Positions 41,914 through 51,136 of a DNA stretch of 64,000 bases are shown piece after piece. Source of the DNA: Aldehydirespirator sp965205155 (GTDB lineage: Bacteria > Actinomycetota > Acidimicrobiia > Acidimicrobiales > Aldehydirespiratoraceae); NCBI GenBank assembly GCA_965205155.1, contig OZ242033.1, positions 3,596,001 through 3,660,000 on the forward strand. The letters are read 5' to 3'. The position numbers and the translations under genes are program-made. The notes beneath the pieces are model-generated. The model did not search any database, was not told the origin of the DNA, and saw only the letters and a list, made by a program, of their open reading frames with translations. Numbering within the stretch: the stretch's first letter is position 1; every line of letters begins with the position of its first letter.

Positions 41914-42166
41914 CGTCGCGAGAGCCTCCTCGGAGTTGGGCCATGCTCAAGACCCGGGACCGGAGCCCGGACGTCAATGCACGGTCTTGATTGGTCAGGC
42001 TTCGCCGACACTCTCGGTGTTACATGAGGCTGTTGGAGTCAGTTATAAGACAGGTCATGAGTGCATCATGACGAAGTTCAATTACTGTTCTATCAGAAAA
42101 TCATCTATCGATCAACTTCACGGTTCTGGATCAACAAACCGGCTCTTGCCGCGCCATGATGGGGGC

Positions 42167-43303
42167 ATGGAGATCTATGGGACATGCAAGCCCGGCTTCG
42201 AGGCGGTCCAGGACGCGTTCGCGGCCAACTTCGACGAGGGGCTGGAGGTCGGCGCGGCTGCGGCGGTGACCTTGGACGGCGAGTTCGTCGTCGACGTCTG
42301 GGGCGGCGACGCCGACACCGAGGGCACACCCTGGCAGCGCGACACCATCGTCAACGTCTACTCCACCACCAAGACCATGGCGGCCACCTGCATGCTGATG
42401 CTGGCCGACCGGGGCGAGCTCGACTTCGACGCCCCCGTGGCCCGGTACTGGCCCGAGTTCGCCCAGAACGGCAAGGAGGGCGTGCTGGTGAGCCACGTGA
42501 TGGCCCACACCGCCGGCGTGCCCGGCTTCGACCCGCCCATCACCACCGAGCAGCTCTACGACCTCGAAGCCGTGGCCGCCAACCTCGCGGCCCAGGCCCC
42601 GTGGTGGGAGCCGGGCACCGCCTCGGGCTACCACGCCATCACCCAGGGCAACCTGCAGAGCGAGATCCTCTACCGCATCACCGGGCGGCGCATGGCCGAC
42701 TGGTTCCGCACCGAGGTGGCCGAGCCCCTCGGAGCCGACTTCTGGATCAGCCTGCCCGCGTCCGAGGACCATCGGGTCGCCGCGCTGGTGCCTCCGGTGT
42801 TCAGCGGCGACAAGCTCACCATCAACGGGCAGGAGGTGTCGGCCGACTCGATCGCGGTCAAGGCCATCCTGAGCGTCCCCATGACCGCCGCCGAGCCGGC
42901 CACACGGGAGTGGCGGGCCGCGGAGATCCCCGCCGCCGGCGGGTTCGGCAACGCCCGGGGAATCGCCCGCATCCATGCCGCGCTGGCCTGCGGAGGCGCA
43001 GTCAACGGGGTGCGCCTCATGTCGGAGGCGACCGCCCGGCGGGCCCTCGAGGAGCAGGTCGACGGCATCGACCAGGTGCTGATGGTCCGCCTGCGCCACG
43101 GGCTCGGCTTCGGGCTGCAGCTCGGGGAGGCGTTCACCACCGAACCGGGACAGATGTTCTGGGGCGGCTGGGGCGGCTCGCTTTCCGCCGTCGACCTCAA
43201 CGCCCGCATGAGCATCGCCTACGTGATGAACCGCATGGACGCCGACCTCATGGGCGACATCCGCGGCCGACGGATCGTCGACGCCGTACGGACCTGCCTG
43301 TAG
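42167..43303 (+). CDS. Serine hydrolase, class C beta-lactamase/esterase family
   Basis: A 378-aa penicillin-binding-protein-like hydrolase, probably an esterase or peptidase. The nucleophile motif is VYSTTKTM (S-x-x-K), the YxN-equivalent is SGYHAITQG, and the third motif region is WGGWGGS near the C-terminus. It has no signal peptide, so it is cytoplasmic. The ATG at 42167 is chosen because the 77 residues of the longer frame look like spacer. Homologues annotated as EstB-like accept short acyl esters. Stands alone. Confidence 0.85.
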   Translation: MEIYGTCKPGFEAVQDAFAANFDEGLEVGAAAAVTLDGEFVVDVWGGDADTEGTPWQRDTIVNVYSTTKTMAATCMLMLADRGELDFDAPVARYWPEFAQNGKEGVLVSHVMAHTAGVPGFDPPITTEQLYDLEAVAANLAAQAPWWEPGTASGYHAITQGNLQSEILYRITGRRMADWFRTEVAEPLGADFWISLPASEDHRVAALVPPVFSGDKLTINGQEVSADSIAVKAILSVPMTAAEPATREWRAAEIPAAGGFGNARGIARIHAALACGGAVNGVRLMSEATARRALEEQVDGIDQVLMVRLRHGLGFGLQLGEAFTTEPGQMFWGGWGGSLSAVDLNARMSIAYVMNRMDADLMGDIRGRRIVDAVRTCL

Positions 43304-43321
43304 ACGCGGCGCGGCGAGGGC

Positions 43322-43774
43322 CTAGTCCTCGCCGATGTCCTCGTTCCAGAGGTCGGGCTCCGCGGCGATGAACTCCTCCATCATGGCCACGCACGTCTCG
43401 TCGTCGAGCACGGTGACCCTCACGCCCCGCTCGGCCAGCAGGGCCTCCTCGCCCATGAACGTCCGGTTCTCGCCCACCACGACCTCACCGATGCCGTAGA
43501 GCAGGATCGCCCCGGTGCACATCGCGCACGGCGACAGCGTCGTGTACATCACCGAATCGCGGTAGACACGCGCCGGAAGCCGCCCGGCGTTCTCCAAGGC
43601 GTCGGTCTCGCCGTGGCGGATGGCCGAGCCCATCTGCACCCGCCGGTTGTGGCCCCGGCCGATGATCTCGCCATCATGCACCAGCACGGCCCCGATGGGG
43701 ATGCCGCCGGTGGCCCGACCCTCCATCGCTTCCTCGACCGCGGCCTGCATGAACTGATCCATGGCCCCATTCAA
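43322..43774 (-). CDS. Nucleoside/cytosine deaminase (FCY1-like)
   Basis: A 150-aa zinc deaminase. HGETDALENAGR contains the zinc His and catalytic Glu, and SPCAMCTGAI the two zinc Cys. VVGENRTFMGEEALLAERGV and the C-terminal LWNEDIGE closely follow the yeast-type cytosine deaminase pattern rather than tRNA adenosine deaminase TadA. It would convert cytosine (or a related base) to uracil in pyrimidine salvage. It converges with the serine hydrolase. The gap 43775-44027 contains no supported gene. Confidence 0.87.
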   Translation of the reverse strand: MNGAMDQFMQAAVEEAMEGRATGGIPIGAVLVHDGEIIGRGHNRRVQMGSAIRHGETDALENAGRLPARVYRDSVMYTTLSPCAMCTGAILLYGIGEVVVGENRTFMGEEALLAERGVRVTVLDDETCVAMMEEFIAAEPDLWNEDIGED

Positions 43775-44027
43775 CCCGCACGTGCAGGCGAGCGGACATC
43801 GACAATACCTAGCAGTTCGAAGAGGGCTCGGACACCGAGGTCCTGGTGGCGCTGCACCTGCCGATCGCGCGGTGGCTGCTGGCCGGCGTCGCGTACGCCG
43901 GAGGCGACCGGCGGTCGGACCGCATCTGGGGTGGCTGACTGCTTGAAGTTGCGGGCGCGAGGGAGGCTCGGCCCCTTGCCGGGCCCCTCCAGGGTGAGTC
44001 GCAGGGGTGGAGGAGCCCTGGCCGCCG

Positions 44028-45959
44028 CTAGCGGCGGCGGATGCGTCGAGCGGTGTCGATCAGGTCGGCCAGCTCCTCGGCGTCGTCGTCGCGGCGCAGG
44101 TCGTCGGCCACCCGGTCGGCCTGGTAGCTCAACTCCTCCATGCTGCGGTCCTCCACGAAGGGGCTGTCCCGCAGGACCTCGGCGAACTCGGCCGCCACCA
44201 CGGCCAGCCGGAAGTGGGGGTCGGCGTCCCGGAACGAACGCTCCACGTCGTCGGGACTCAGGCTGGCCCAGGTCTCGACGATCCGCTCGCTGGCCGGCCT
44301 GCGGTAGCGCAGGGTGGCGGTGGCGATCGGGCCGCGGCTGCGGTCCCAGCCCCGGTCCAGGGTCACCTCGTACAGGGCGGTCGAGCTCTGGCCCGCGCCG
44401 ACCTCGCCGGCGTCGCGGCTGTCGTCACGGAAGTCCTCGTCGGCGATGGCCCGGTTCTCGAACCCGAGCAGCCGGTACGACAGCACCTTGTCCCGGTCGA
44501 ACTCGACCTGGATCTTGGCGTCTCGGGCCACCGAGGCCAGCAGGCCGGTGAGGTTCTCCACGAAGATGCGCCTGGCCTCGGCAGGGGTGTCGATGTAGTG
44601 GTAGGTGCCGTCGGCCTTGTTGGCCAGCTGCTCCATGAGCTCGTCGTTGAACGGGCCCAGGCCCACGCCGATGGTGGACAGCCCGATGTCGCCCCGCTCG
44701 CCGATCTCCTCGAGGATGTCGTCGGTGCGGGTGGCGCCCACATTGGCGACCCCGTCCGACAGCAGCAGCACCAGCACGGCCCGGCCCCGGTCGGCCTCTC
44801 GCAGGGCCATGTCGTAGCCCCGCGTCAGCCCGCCCTCGGCGTTGGTGGATCCCGACGGGAAGACCCGGGCCCGGATCTCGTCCATGATCCAGCCGGCGTT
44901 GCCCGACACCCTGGTCGGGTCGAGGATCGTCTCGGCCCGGTCGTTGTAGGCCACGACGCCGACACGGGTGCTCCCCGGCAGGCCCCACAGCAGCAGATCG
45001 ACGGCCTCGTGGACCAGGCTCATCCTCTCCATGGGCCGGTCGGCCGGCCCGGCGGACTGGCCCATCGACCCGGAGCGGTCCAGCACCAGCACCACGCTGT
45101 CGGGGATCACCAGGTCCGACATGACCTCAGGGGCCTGCACGCCCACCCGCAGCATCACCCGGTCGGGATCGCTGAACGGGGAGGGGGTCGCCTCCAGGCT
45201 GACGTTGAACTCGTCGATGACGGTCTGGTACCCGCCGTCGAAGTAGTTGACGAACTCCTCGACCCGCACGGCCTCGATGGGCGGGAGTTGGCCGCCCTCC
45301 AGGAAGTTGCGGGTCACGACGTAGGACGCGGTGTCCACGTCGAGAGCGAACGTCGACAGGGCGTCGTCGTACGGGTCCACGAACGGGTTGACGCCGTAGT
45401 CCTCGAAGGTGTTGGCCCGGCACTCCGGGCACCGCCGGCGCTCCTCGGCGGGACGCTCCCGGTCGGACCGGGCCGCCTCCCTCCGGGACACGCCGCTGGT
45501 GGCCGCGTCGGCCGATGACTCCGGCGCCGCCGACGCTGCCGCTGTCTCCGCGGCCGCGTAGGAGGCGTCGTAGTCGGCGGCCTCCTCGGCCATCGGCTCC
45601 TCCTCAGGCATCGGCGCCGACTCGAGCTCAGCCTGCACCTCATACGTACGGCTGGGTGCGGTCGTGGTGGCCGCCGGACCCCGATCGACGCTGCCCGAGC
45701 TGGCGCGGTCCCCGTCGACTGCCTCGCTGGCATCCGTCGGCGAGGCCGCAGTTGGCGCGGCCGTTCCCTCCGCGGCCATGTCGGCATCCGCCGGCGAAGC
45801 CGCAGTTGGCGCGGCCGTTCCCTCCGCGGCCATGTCGGCATCGTCGTCGCCGGGTCCGCTGCACGACACGGCCAGCAGGCTCAGCGCCAGCACTGCTCCC
45901 AGCCATCCGATGCTCCGATTCGTTCTGGTCCGGAACCTCTCGGATCCCCCGGTCTCCAT
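44028..45959 (-). CDS. VWA-domain lipoprotein with DUF3520 (YfbK-like)
   Basis: A 643-aa secreted lipoprotein. Signal peptide with lipobox LLAVSCSG, then a low-complexity Ala/Glu/Pro linker including an 18-residue perfect-like duplication (DADMAAEGTAAPTAASPA/T), and YfbK-type N-terminal domain FALDVDTASYVV with VRVEEFVNYFDGGY. The von Willebrand A domain has a MIDAS DxSxS (VLVLDRSGSMGQS). The C-terminal DUF3520 contains VARDAKIQVEFD. It is likely anchored on the outer face of the membrane and binds protein partners through a metal. The second Met (45959) is favoured because GGAGGAGG is 6 nt upstream; the GTG at 45965 would be too close. Confidence 0.87.
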   Translation of the reverse strand: METGGSERFRTRTNRSIGWLGAVLALSLLAVSCSGPGDDDADMAAEGTAAPTAASPADADMAAEGTAAPTAASPTDASEAVDGDRASSGSVDRGPAATTTAPSRTYEVQAELESAPMPEEEPMAEEAADYDASYAAAETAAASAAPESSADAATSGVSRREAARSDRERPAEERRRCPECRANTFEDYGVNPFVDPYDDALSTFALDVDTASYVVTRNFLEGGQLPPIEAVRVEEFVNYFDGGYQTVIDEFNVSLEATPSPFSDPDRVMLRVGVQAPEVMSDLVIPDSVVLVLDRSGSMGQSAGPADRPMERMSLVHEAVDLLLWGLPGSTRVGVVAYNDRAETILDPTRVSGNAGWIMDEIRARVFPSGSTNAEGGLTRGYDMALREADRGRAVLVLLLSDGVANVGATRTDDILEEIGERGDIGLSTIGVGLGPFNDELMEQLANKADGTYHYIDTPAEARRIFVENLTGLLASVARDAKIQVEFDRDKVLSYRLLGFENRAIADEDFRDDSRDAGEVGAGQSSTALYEVTLDRGWDRSRGPIATATLRYRRPASERIVETWASLSPDDVERSFRDADPHFRLAVVAAEFAEVLRDSPFVEDRSMEELSYQADRVADDLRRDDDAEELADLIDTARRIRRR

Positions 45960-46080
45960 GGTCACCCTCCTCCAGGTGGTGGACGCCCTTTGCGTCCGAT
46001 CGGTTCCTACGACGACGGGCGCGCCGGTCTGGTTCCCGGAGGGATCACGAAGTCCCGCCGCCGGTCAGACCGGGGCCGGG

Positions 46081-47253
46081 TTAGGAACGGGAGGCGGAGA
46101 GGGCCTGGTCGACCAGTTCCAGGGGGTGGCGGACATCCAGGCCGGCCGCGGCGAGATGCAGCGAGCATCCCGGGTTGGCGCTGGCCACCACCGACGCGCC
46201 CGAGCGGGCCACCGCCGCGGTCTTGCGCTCGCGGATGGCCCTGGACAGCTCGGCCTCCATCACCGAGTAGGCGCCGCCGGCCCCGCAGCACAGGCCGTCG
46301 TCGTCGAGGGCGACCACCTCGGCCACGAAGGGGCGCAGCACGGCCGGGACCGCCTGATGGGCCCGCTGCACGTGACGCAGATGGCAGGGATCCTGCACGG
46401 CCACGGTCACATCCAGCGGAACGGCCGGCCGCCGCGACTCCAGCTGGTCGAGTCGCCCGGCCAGCCACTCATGGACGTCGAACACCCGGGCCGAGAAGGC
46501 GCGGGCCTCGTCGGTTCCCAGCAGGTGCCCGTAGTCCTTGAGCGAGGCGCCGCATCCGGCCGCGTCCACCAGGATGGGACGGTCGTCGCCCGACAGGCCG
46601 GCCATCACCTCGCGGGCCATGGCCTTCGTCTCGGACTCCAGTCCGGCGTGTATGTGCAGGGCCCCGCAGCACGGCGCCGCTCCGCCGGTGGGCTCCACCC
46701 CCACGCCGGCCGCCTCCAGCACCCGCTGCACAGCCAGGTGCACGTCGCGCTGCCAGGCGTCCATCACACAGCCGGTGAACAGCCACACATCGTCTCCGGA
46801 GGTGCGCAGTGGCGGTCGCCGCAGCGGCATCCTCGCCGGCAGCCCGAGACGCCTGGTCGGCAGCAGCCGCAGCCGGATGGCCAGCGCCAGCAGGGTCGAG
46901 CCGGCCAGCAGCAGGCGGCGGTGCCGCAGCATCCGCAGGGCCAGCCGCTGCCAGCGGGGCGTGATCCGTCCCTCAGCGGCCAGGACGGCCCGGGTGCCCT
47001 CCATCAGATGCCCGAACGGCACCGCGCTCGGGCAGGCGGTCTCGCAGCCCCGGCACTGCACGCACGTCTCCATCGACCGGATCAGGTCGTCGGTCACCGG
47101 CGCGCCCTCGTTCTGCACCGCTCGCATCAACGCGATCCGTCCGCGGGGCGACTCGGTGTCGCGTCCGGTGATCACGAAGGTGGGGCAATGCGGAAGGCAC
47201 AGCCCGCACGAAACGCAGGCGACCAGCTCGTCGTCGTCCAACCCGAGGTGCAT
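46081..47253 (-). CDS. glcF: Glycolate oxidase iron-sulfur subunit
   Basis: A 390-aa subunit with two ferredoxin-like [4Fe-4S] motifs (CVSCGLCLPHCP and CVQCRGCETACP) and two CCG-type cysteine-rich domains (FTGCVMD...PCCGALHIHAG and DPCHLRH...CCGAGGAYS). It passes electrons from the flavin subunits to the quinone pool during oxidation of glycolate to glyoxylate. The ATG at 47253 shares its A with the glcE stop, indicating translational coupling. The longer frame to 47820 is antisense-like noise over glcE. Confidence 0.93.
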   Translation of the reverse strand: MHLGLDDDELVACVSCGLCLPHCPTFVITGRDTESPRGRIALMRAVQNEGAPVTDDLIRSMETCVQCRGCETACPSAVPFGHLMEGTRAVLAAEGRITPRWQRLALRMLRHRRLLLAGSTLLALAIRLRLLPTRRLGLPARMPLRRPPLRTSGDDVWLFTGCVMDAWQRDVHLAVQRVLEAAGVGVEPTGGAAPCCGALHIHAGLESETKAMAREVMAGLSGDDRPILVDAAGCGASLKDYGHLLGTDEARAFSARVFDVHEWLAGRLDQLESRRPAVPLDVTVAVQDPCHLRHVQRAHQAVPAVLRPFVAEVVALDDDGLCCGAGGAYSVMEAELSRAIRERKTAAVARSGASVVASANPGCSLHLAAAGLDVRHPLELVDQALSASRS

Positions 47254-48179
47254 CAGGGCTTCCGCAGGGGGTCGCGGCCGGGGTTGAGGCGGCCGGTGGG
47301 GTCGAAGCGCTCCTTGAAGCGGCGGTTCAGCTCGGCCACGCCCGGCTCGACGGGGCGGGACGGCTGGGGCTCGGAGGCATGCACGACCCCGACGCCGATC
47401 TCGGCAACGAACCGGCCCGCCGCACCGTTGCGGGCATCGAAGGCAGCCGCCTCCGCGGGCGTGCACGTCCACCGGTGGGGCGGCAGCTCGGGCGGGCCGT
47501 CGACGTCCTCGCAGGCGCCCAGGGTGGCCAGCCGGCCCAGGTCCTCGTCCACGTCGACTCCGTAGCCGCTCAGCAGGGTCCACACGTCGGTGCCGTCCCA
47601 CAGCACCGACGCGGCGGTGTGGCACGACCGCACCGCGCCCGGATCGGTGCCGGCCAGCCGCACCCAGCGCTCGGTCTCCCCCACCGGGACGGTGCGCAGC
47701 AGCACCTCGCCCACCAGGCCGAGCGTGCCCAGCGACCCGACCAGCAACCGGCACAGGTCGAAGCCGCTCACATTCTTGACCGTCGCCGCGCCCGCGCTGG
47801 TTATCCGGCCGTCGGCACACACGTAGCGGGCTTGCAGCAGTGCCTCGCGCACCGGTCCCAGCCCCAGGCGGGCGATGCTCGACTCGCCCGCCATCAGCGC
47901 CCCGCCCACCGTGCCGCCGGCCCGCTCGGGCAGGGCGGTGCGCTGGCCGCCGGCCGCCAGCTCCTCATGGAGTTCAGCCACCGGCGTGCCGGCCCGCACC
48001 CGCACCGTCATCTCGGCCGGCTCGAAGGCCACAATGCCCTCCGGGGCCTGCACCTCGCGGGTGCCCGGCGCCGCCGCCCCGCCCAGGCTCCAGCGGGTCC
48101 CGCCGCCCCGCACGCACACCGGCCCGTCTATGCCGACCTCAGCCGCGAACGCGGTGAGAGCCTCGTCGAAGTCGCTCAC
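47253..48179 (-). CDS. glcE: Glycolate oxidase FAD-binding subunit GlcE
   Basis: A 308-aa FAD-binding subunit of the VAO/PCMH type. VCVRGGGTRWSLG is the FAD phosphate-binding region, then ERAGGTVGGALMAGESS and AATVKNVSGFDLCRLLVGSLGTLG. The C-terminal RFKERFDPTGRLNPGRD is family-typical. It works with GlcD and GlcF in the cytoplasm-facing membrane complex. It starts 15 bp after glcD and overlaps glcF by one base. Confidence 0.92.
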   Translation of the reverse strand: MSDFDEALTAFAAEVGIDGPVCVRGGGTRWSLGGAAAPGTREVQAPEGIVAFEPAEMTVRVRAGTPVAELHEELAAGGQRTALPERAGGTVGGALMAGESSIARLGLGPVREALLQARYVCADGRITSAGAATVKNVSGFDLCRLLVGSLGTLGLVGEVLLRTVPVGETERWVRLAGTDPGAVRSCHTAASVLWDGTDVWTLLSGYGVDVDEDLGRLATLGACEDVDGPPELPPHRWTCTPAEAAAFDARNGAAGRFVAEIGVGVVHASEPQPSRPVEPGVAELNRRFKERFDPTGRLNPGRDPLRKP

Positions 48180-48194
48180 CCGCCCGGCCTCTGG

Positions 48195-49721
48195 TCAGCC
48201 CCAGACGCCGGCGGCGTCGGAGGCCCTCAGAGCGCCGATGTCCGAGCAGCTGTGGGCGCTGGGGAGCACCTTGCCCGGGTTCATGCGGCAGTGCGGGTCG
48301 AACGACGCCCGCAGCCGGCTCTGCTGATCGAGATCCACCTCGCTGAACATGCGGTTCATGTACTCGCGCTTCTCCACCCCTATCCCGTGCTCGCCGGTGA
48401 GGGCCCCTCCCATGTCCAGCGACATCTCGATGATCTCACGGCCCGCGGCATGCACCCGCTCGTCGGTGCCCGGCACCCGCGAGTCGTAGGCCAGAATGGG
48501 GTGGAGGTTGCCGTCGCCGGCGTGGAAGACGTTGAGCACGATCAGGTCGTAGCGGTCGACGATCTCGTAGATCCGCTCCAGCACCTCCACCAGCCGGGTA
48601 CGGGGCACGACCGTGTCGTGCAAGTAGTAGTCGGGCATCACGTTGGCCACGGCCCCGAAGGCGCTCTTGCGCCCCTTCCACAGCCGGGCCCGCTCGTCCT
48701 CGTCGGCGGCGGTGCGGACGCTGATGGCCTGGTTGCGCCGGGCGATGCCGGCCACCTTCTCGCTGGCGATGGCCACCCCGCCCGCGGGGCCGTCCACCTC
48801 GACCAGCAGTACCGCGGCCGCGTCCTTGGGGTAGCCGGCCTGGGCGAAGTCCTCGACGGCGGTGACGCAGCGCTGGTCCATCATCTCGATGGCCGCCGGC
48901 ACGATCCCGGCCGCGATGATGGCGCTGACGGTGGCCGCCCCGTCCGACACGTCGTCGAAGCACAGCAGCATGGTGCGCACCGCGGGCGGGTTGGGGGTGA
49001 GGCGCACGGCTACCGCGGTGGCGATGCCGCACATGCCCTCGGAGCCGACGAACGCTCCTCTCAGGTCGTAGCCGGCCGGCTCGGCGGTGAGGCCGCCCAG
49101 CGTGACGACCGATGCGTCGGACAGCACGACCTCCACCGCCACCACATGGGCGCTGGTCACGCCGTAGGCCAGGCAGTGCGGGCCGCCGGAGTTGTTGGCC
49201 ACGTTGCCGCCGATGGTGCAGGCCGCCTGGCTGGACGGGTCGGGCGCGTAGTGGACGCCGTGGGGGGCCAGCGCCCGGCTGAGGTCGAGGTTCACCATGC
49301 CGGGCTGCACCCAAGCCACGCCGTTGTCGAGGTCGACCTCCAGCAGCCTGTCCATTCGGGTCATCGACAGCACCACCGGCTGGCCCAGCGGCGCGGCGCC
49401 GCCGGCCAGGCCTGTGCCCGCACCCCTGGGGGACACGGCCCGGCCGTGGCGGGCTGCGACCTGCACGCACGCCACCACGTCATCGGTGGAGCCCGGATAG
49501 CACACCGGTCCGGCGTTGCCCTCCCGGTAGATGGAGGCGTCGCGGGAGGCCAAGTAGCGGGCCGCGGTGTCGGCCCGCACCCGGTCGGCGCCGATGGCCT
49601 CGACCAGGTCGTCGACGAGGGCGGCGTCGGTGGAATCGGCGGACAGGACGGAGGCGGCGCGGTCGCCTCGACGGCGCGACCCCAGCACCCGGCGGGTGGC
49701 AGCAGCGAGCGTCCTGGCCAC
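48195..49721 (-). CDS. glcD: Glycolate oxidase catalytic FAD subunit
   Basis: A 508-aa FAD-linked oxidase. FAD-binding motifs VSPRGAGTGLAGGA and CTIGGNVANNSGGPHCLAYG, then AFVGSEGMCGIAT, and the catalytic domain with VFHAGDGNLHP and TGEHGIGVEKREYM, which bind substrate. It oxidises glycolate (possibly also D-lactate) and is first in the glcDEF operon. The first about 30 residues are Arg/Ala-rich and do not belong to the fold. Divergent from the P450 gene with a 125-bp control region. Confidence 0.92.
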   Translation of the reverse strand: MARTLAAATRRVLGSRRRGDRAASVLSADSTDAALVDDLVEAIGADRVRADTAARYLASRDASIYREGNAGPVCYPGSTDDVVACVQVAARHGRAVSPRGAGTGLAGGAAPLGQPVVLSMTRMDRLLEVDLDNGVAWVQPGMVNLDLSRALAPHGVHYAPDPSSQAACTIGGNVANNSGGPHCLAYGVTSAHVVAVEVVLSDASVVTLGGLTAEPAGYDLRGAFVGSEGMCGIATAVAVRLTPNPPAVRTMLLCFDDVSDGAATVSAIIAAGIVPAAIEMMDQRCVTAVEDFAQAGYPKDAAAVLLVEVDGPAGGVAIASEKVAGIARRNQAISVRTAADEDERARLWKGRKSAFGAVANVMPDYYLHDTVVPRTRLVEVLERIYEIVDRYDLIVLNVFHAGDGNLHPILAYDSRVPGTDERVHAAGREIIEMSLDMGGALTGEHGIGVEKREYMNRMFSEVDLDQQSRLRASFDPHCRMNPGKVLPSAHSCSDIGALRASDAAGVWG

Positions 49722-49846
49722 GGCTCAGACCATAACGCGGCGCGCGGGAGGCCCGGTAGCCCGGATCGGATCGAACTCCGGGAGCCGCGTCAGGGGATTA
49801 TGGTCGTATGTGATCAACAATCGACGGAAGTTCGGATACTCGATCA

Positions 49847-51136
49847 GTGACACAGACCGAGGCGTCGTCCTATCACCGGGTGCCCGACGCGGTGCCGCCT
49901 CCGCCGTCGGGCTGCCCCGTCAACGACTTCACGCCGTTCGCGCCGGACTATCTCGCCGATCCGTATGCGGTGCTCGACGGGCTGCGGGACACACCGGTGT
50001 TCTACTCCAGCGAGCTCGGCTACCTGGTGGTCACCCGCATGGAGGACGTGAGCGAGATCTTCCTGGACCCCGTGACGTTCGGATCCCAGAACGTGCAGGA
50101 TCCGGTGTTCCCCCTGAGCGCGGCCGCCCACGCCGTGCTGGCCGCGCCGGACTTCAATCCGGTGGCGGTGATGTCCAACCGCCAGCCCCCCGACCACGGC
50201 CGGATCCGCAACCACACCAAGCAGGGCTTCTCCAACCGGCGGATGCGGGTCCTGGAGCCCTACATCCGCGGCCGCAGCCACGCTCTCGCCGATGCCCTGC
50301 TGGCCGCCGCCTCACCCGCGGACTTCGTGCCGCTGTTCGCGCACCCGCTGCCGGGCGAGACGATCTTCCGCTTCATCGGATTTCCGGAGAGCGACGACGA
50401 GAAGCTCAAGGGGTGGTGCTCGGACCGTCTCGCCTTCAGCTGGGGCAAGCCGACTGAGGCCGAGCAGGCAGAGATCGCCCACAAGATGCTGGCCTACTGG
50501 CGGTACTGCCGAAGCGTCGTGGCCGCCAAGGTCGACGATCCCGGCGACGACTTCGCCTCCGAGCTCCTGGCGGTCCACAAGGCCGACCCAGACGAGCTCA
50601 CCTACCGGGAAGTGGAGTCGATCGTCTACGGCCTGTCCTTCGCCGGTCACGAGATCGTCAGCCACTTCCTGTCGAACTCGCTGATCTGCCTGCTGTCGCG
50701 CCCCGACCAGTGGGACCAGCTCTGCGCGGACCCCTCCCTGATTCCGGCCGCGTTGGAGGAGGTGCTGCGCTTCGAGTCGCCCCAGACCAGCTGGCGGCGG
50801 GTAGCCAACGTCGACGCCGAGGTGGCCGGGGTGAAGGTGCCGGCCGGGACCAACATCTTCATGAGCCTGGCCGCGGCCAACCACGAGCCCGGGTGCTTCG
50901 ACGACCCCGGCGACTTCGACATCCACCGGCCGAATGCCCGCAACCACATCTCCTTCGGCAAGGGCATCCACTTCTGCCTGGGCGCCCGGCTGGCCCGCCT
51001 CGAGGCGACGGTCGCCCTGGAAGTGCTGGCCGAGCGCATACCGTCGCTGCGGCTGGTCGAGGGCCAGAGCCTGGAACGCTTCGCCAACATCACCTTCCGC
51101 GGCCCCAGAAAGCTACTGGTGGCCTGGGACACGTGA
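49847..51136 (+). CDS. Cytochrome P450; I-helix Thr replaced by Ile
   Basis: A 429-aa soluble bacterial P450. Heme loop FGKGIHFCLGARLARLE (Cys ligand), K-helix EEVLRFESP, and I-helix FAGHEIVSHF (residues 265-274). The position normally occupied by the O2-activating Thr is Ile270 after A-G-H-E. Such enzymes may use an alternative acid or act as peroxygenases. The GTG at 49847 has GATACT six nt upstream, suggesting a leaderless transcript. No ferredoxin is encoded nearby. Its stop overlaps the acyl-CoA ligase start (GTGA), implying that the oxidised product is CoA-activated next. Confidence 0.9.
   Translation: MTQTEASSYHRVPDAVPPPPSGCPVNDFTPFAPDYLADPYAVLDGLRDTPVFYSSELGYLVVTRMEDVSEIFLDPVTFGSQNVQDPVFPLSAAAHAVLAAPDFNPVAVMSNRQPPDHGRIRNHTKQGFSNRRMRVLEPYIRGRSHALADALLAAASPADFVPLFAHPLPGETIFRFIGFPESDDEKLKGWCSDRLAFSWGKPTEAEQAEIAHKMLAYWRYCRSVVAAKVDDPGDDFASELLAVHKADPDELTYREVESIVYGLSFAGHEIVSHFLSNSLICLLSRPDQWDQLCADPSLIPAALEEVLRFESPQTSWRRVANVDAEVAGVKVPAGTNIFMSLAAANHEPGCFDDPGDFDIHRPNARNHISFGKGIHFCLGARLARLEATVALEVLAERIPSLRLVEGQSLERFANITFRGPRKLLVAWDT

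Noticed and set aside
41936..42166. N-terminal extension of the serine hydrolase from 41936
   Set aside because: The 77 extra residues are spacer-like, and the ATG at 42167 begins the family-typical N-terminus.
43830..43938. Short plus-strand frame reading FEEGSDTEVLVALHLPIARW and beyond
   Set aside because: It begins right after an in-frame TAG, has no start codon or ribosome binding site, and is only about 35 codons; it may be a gene relic but cannot be supported.
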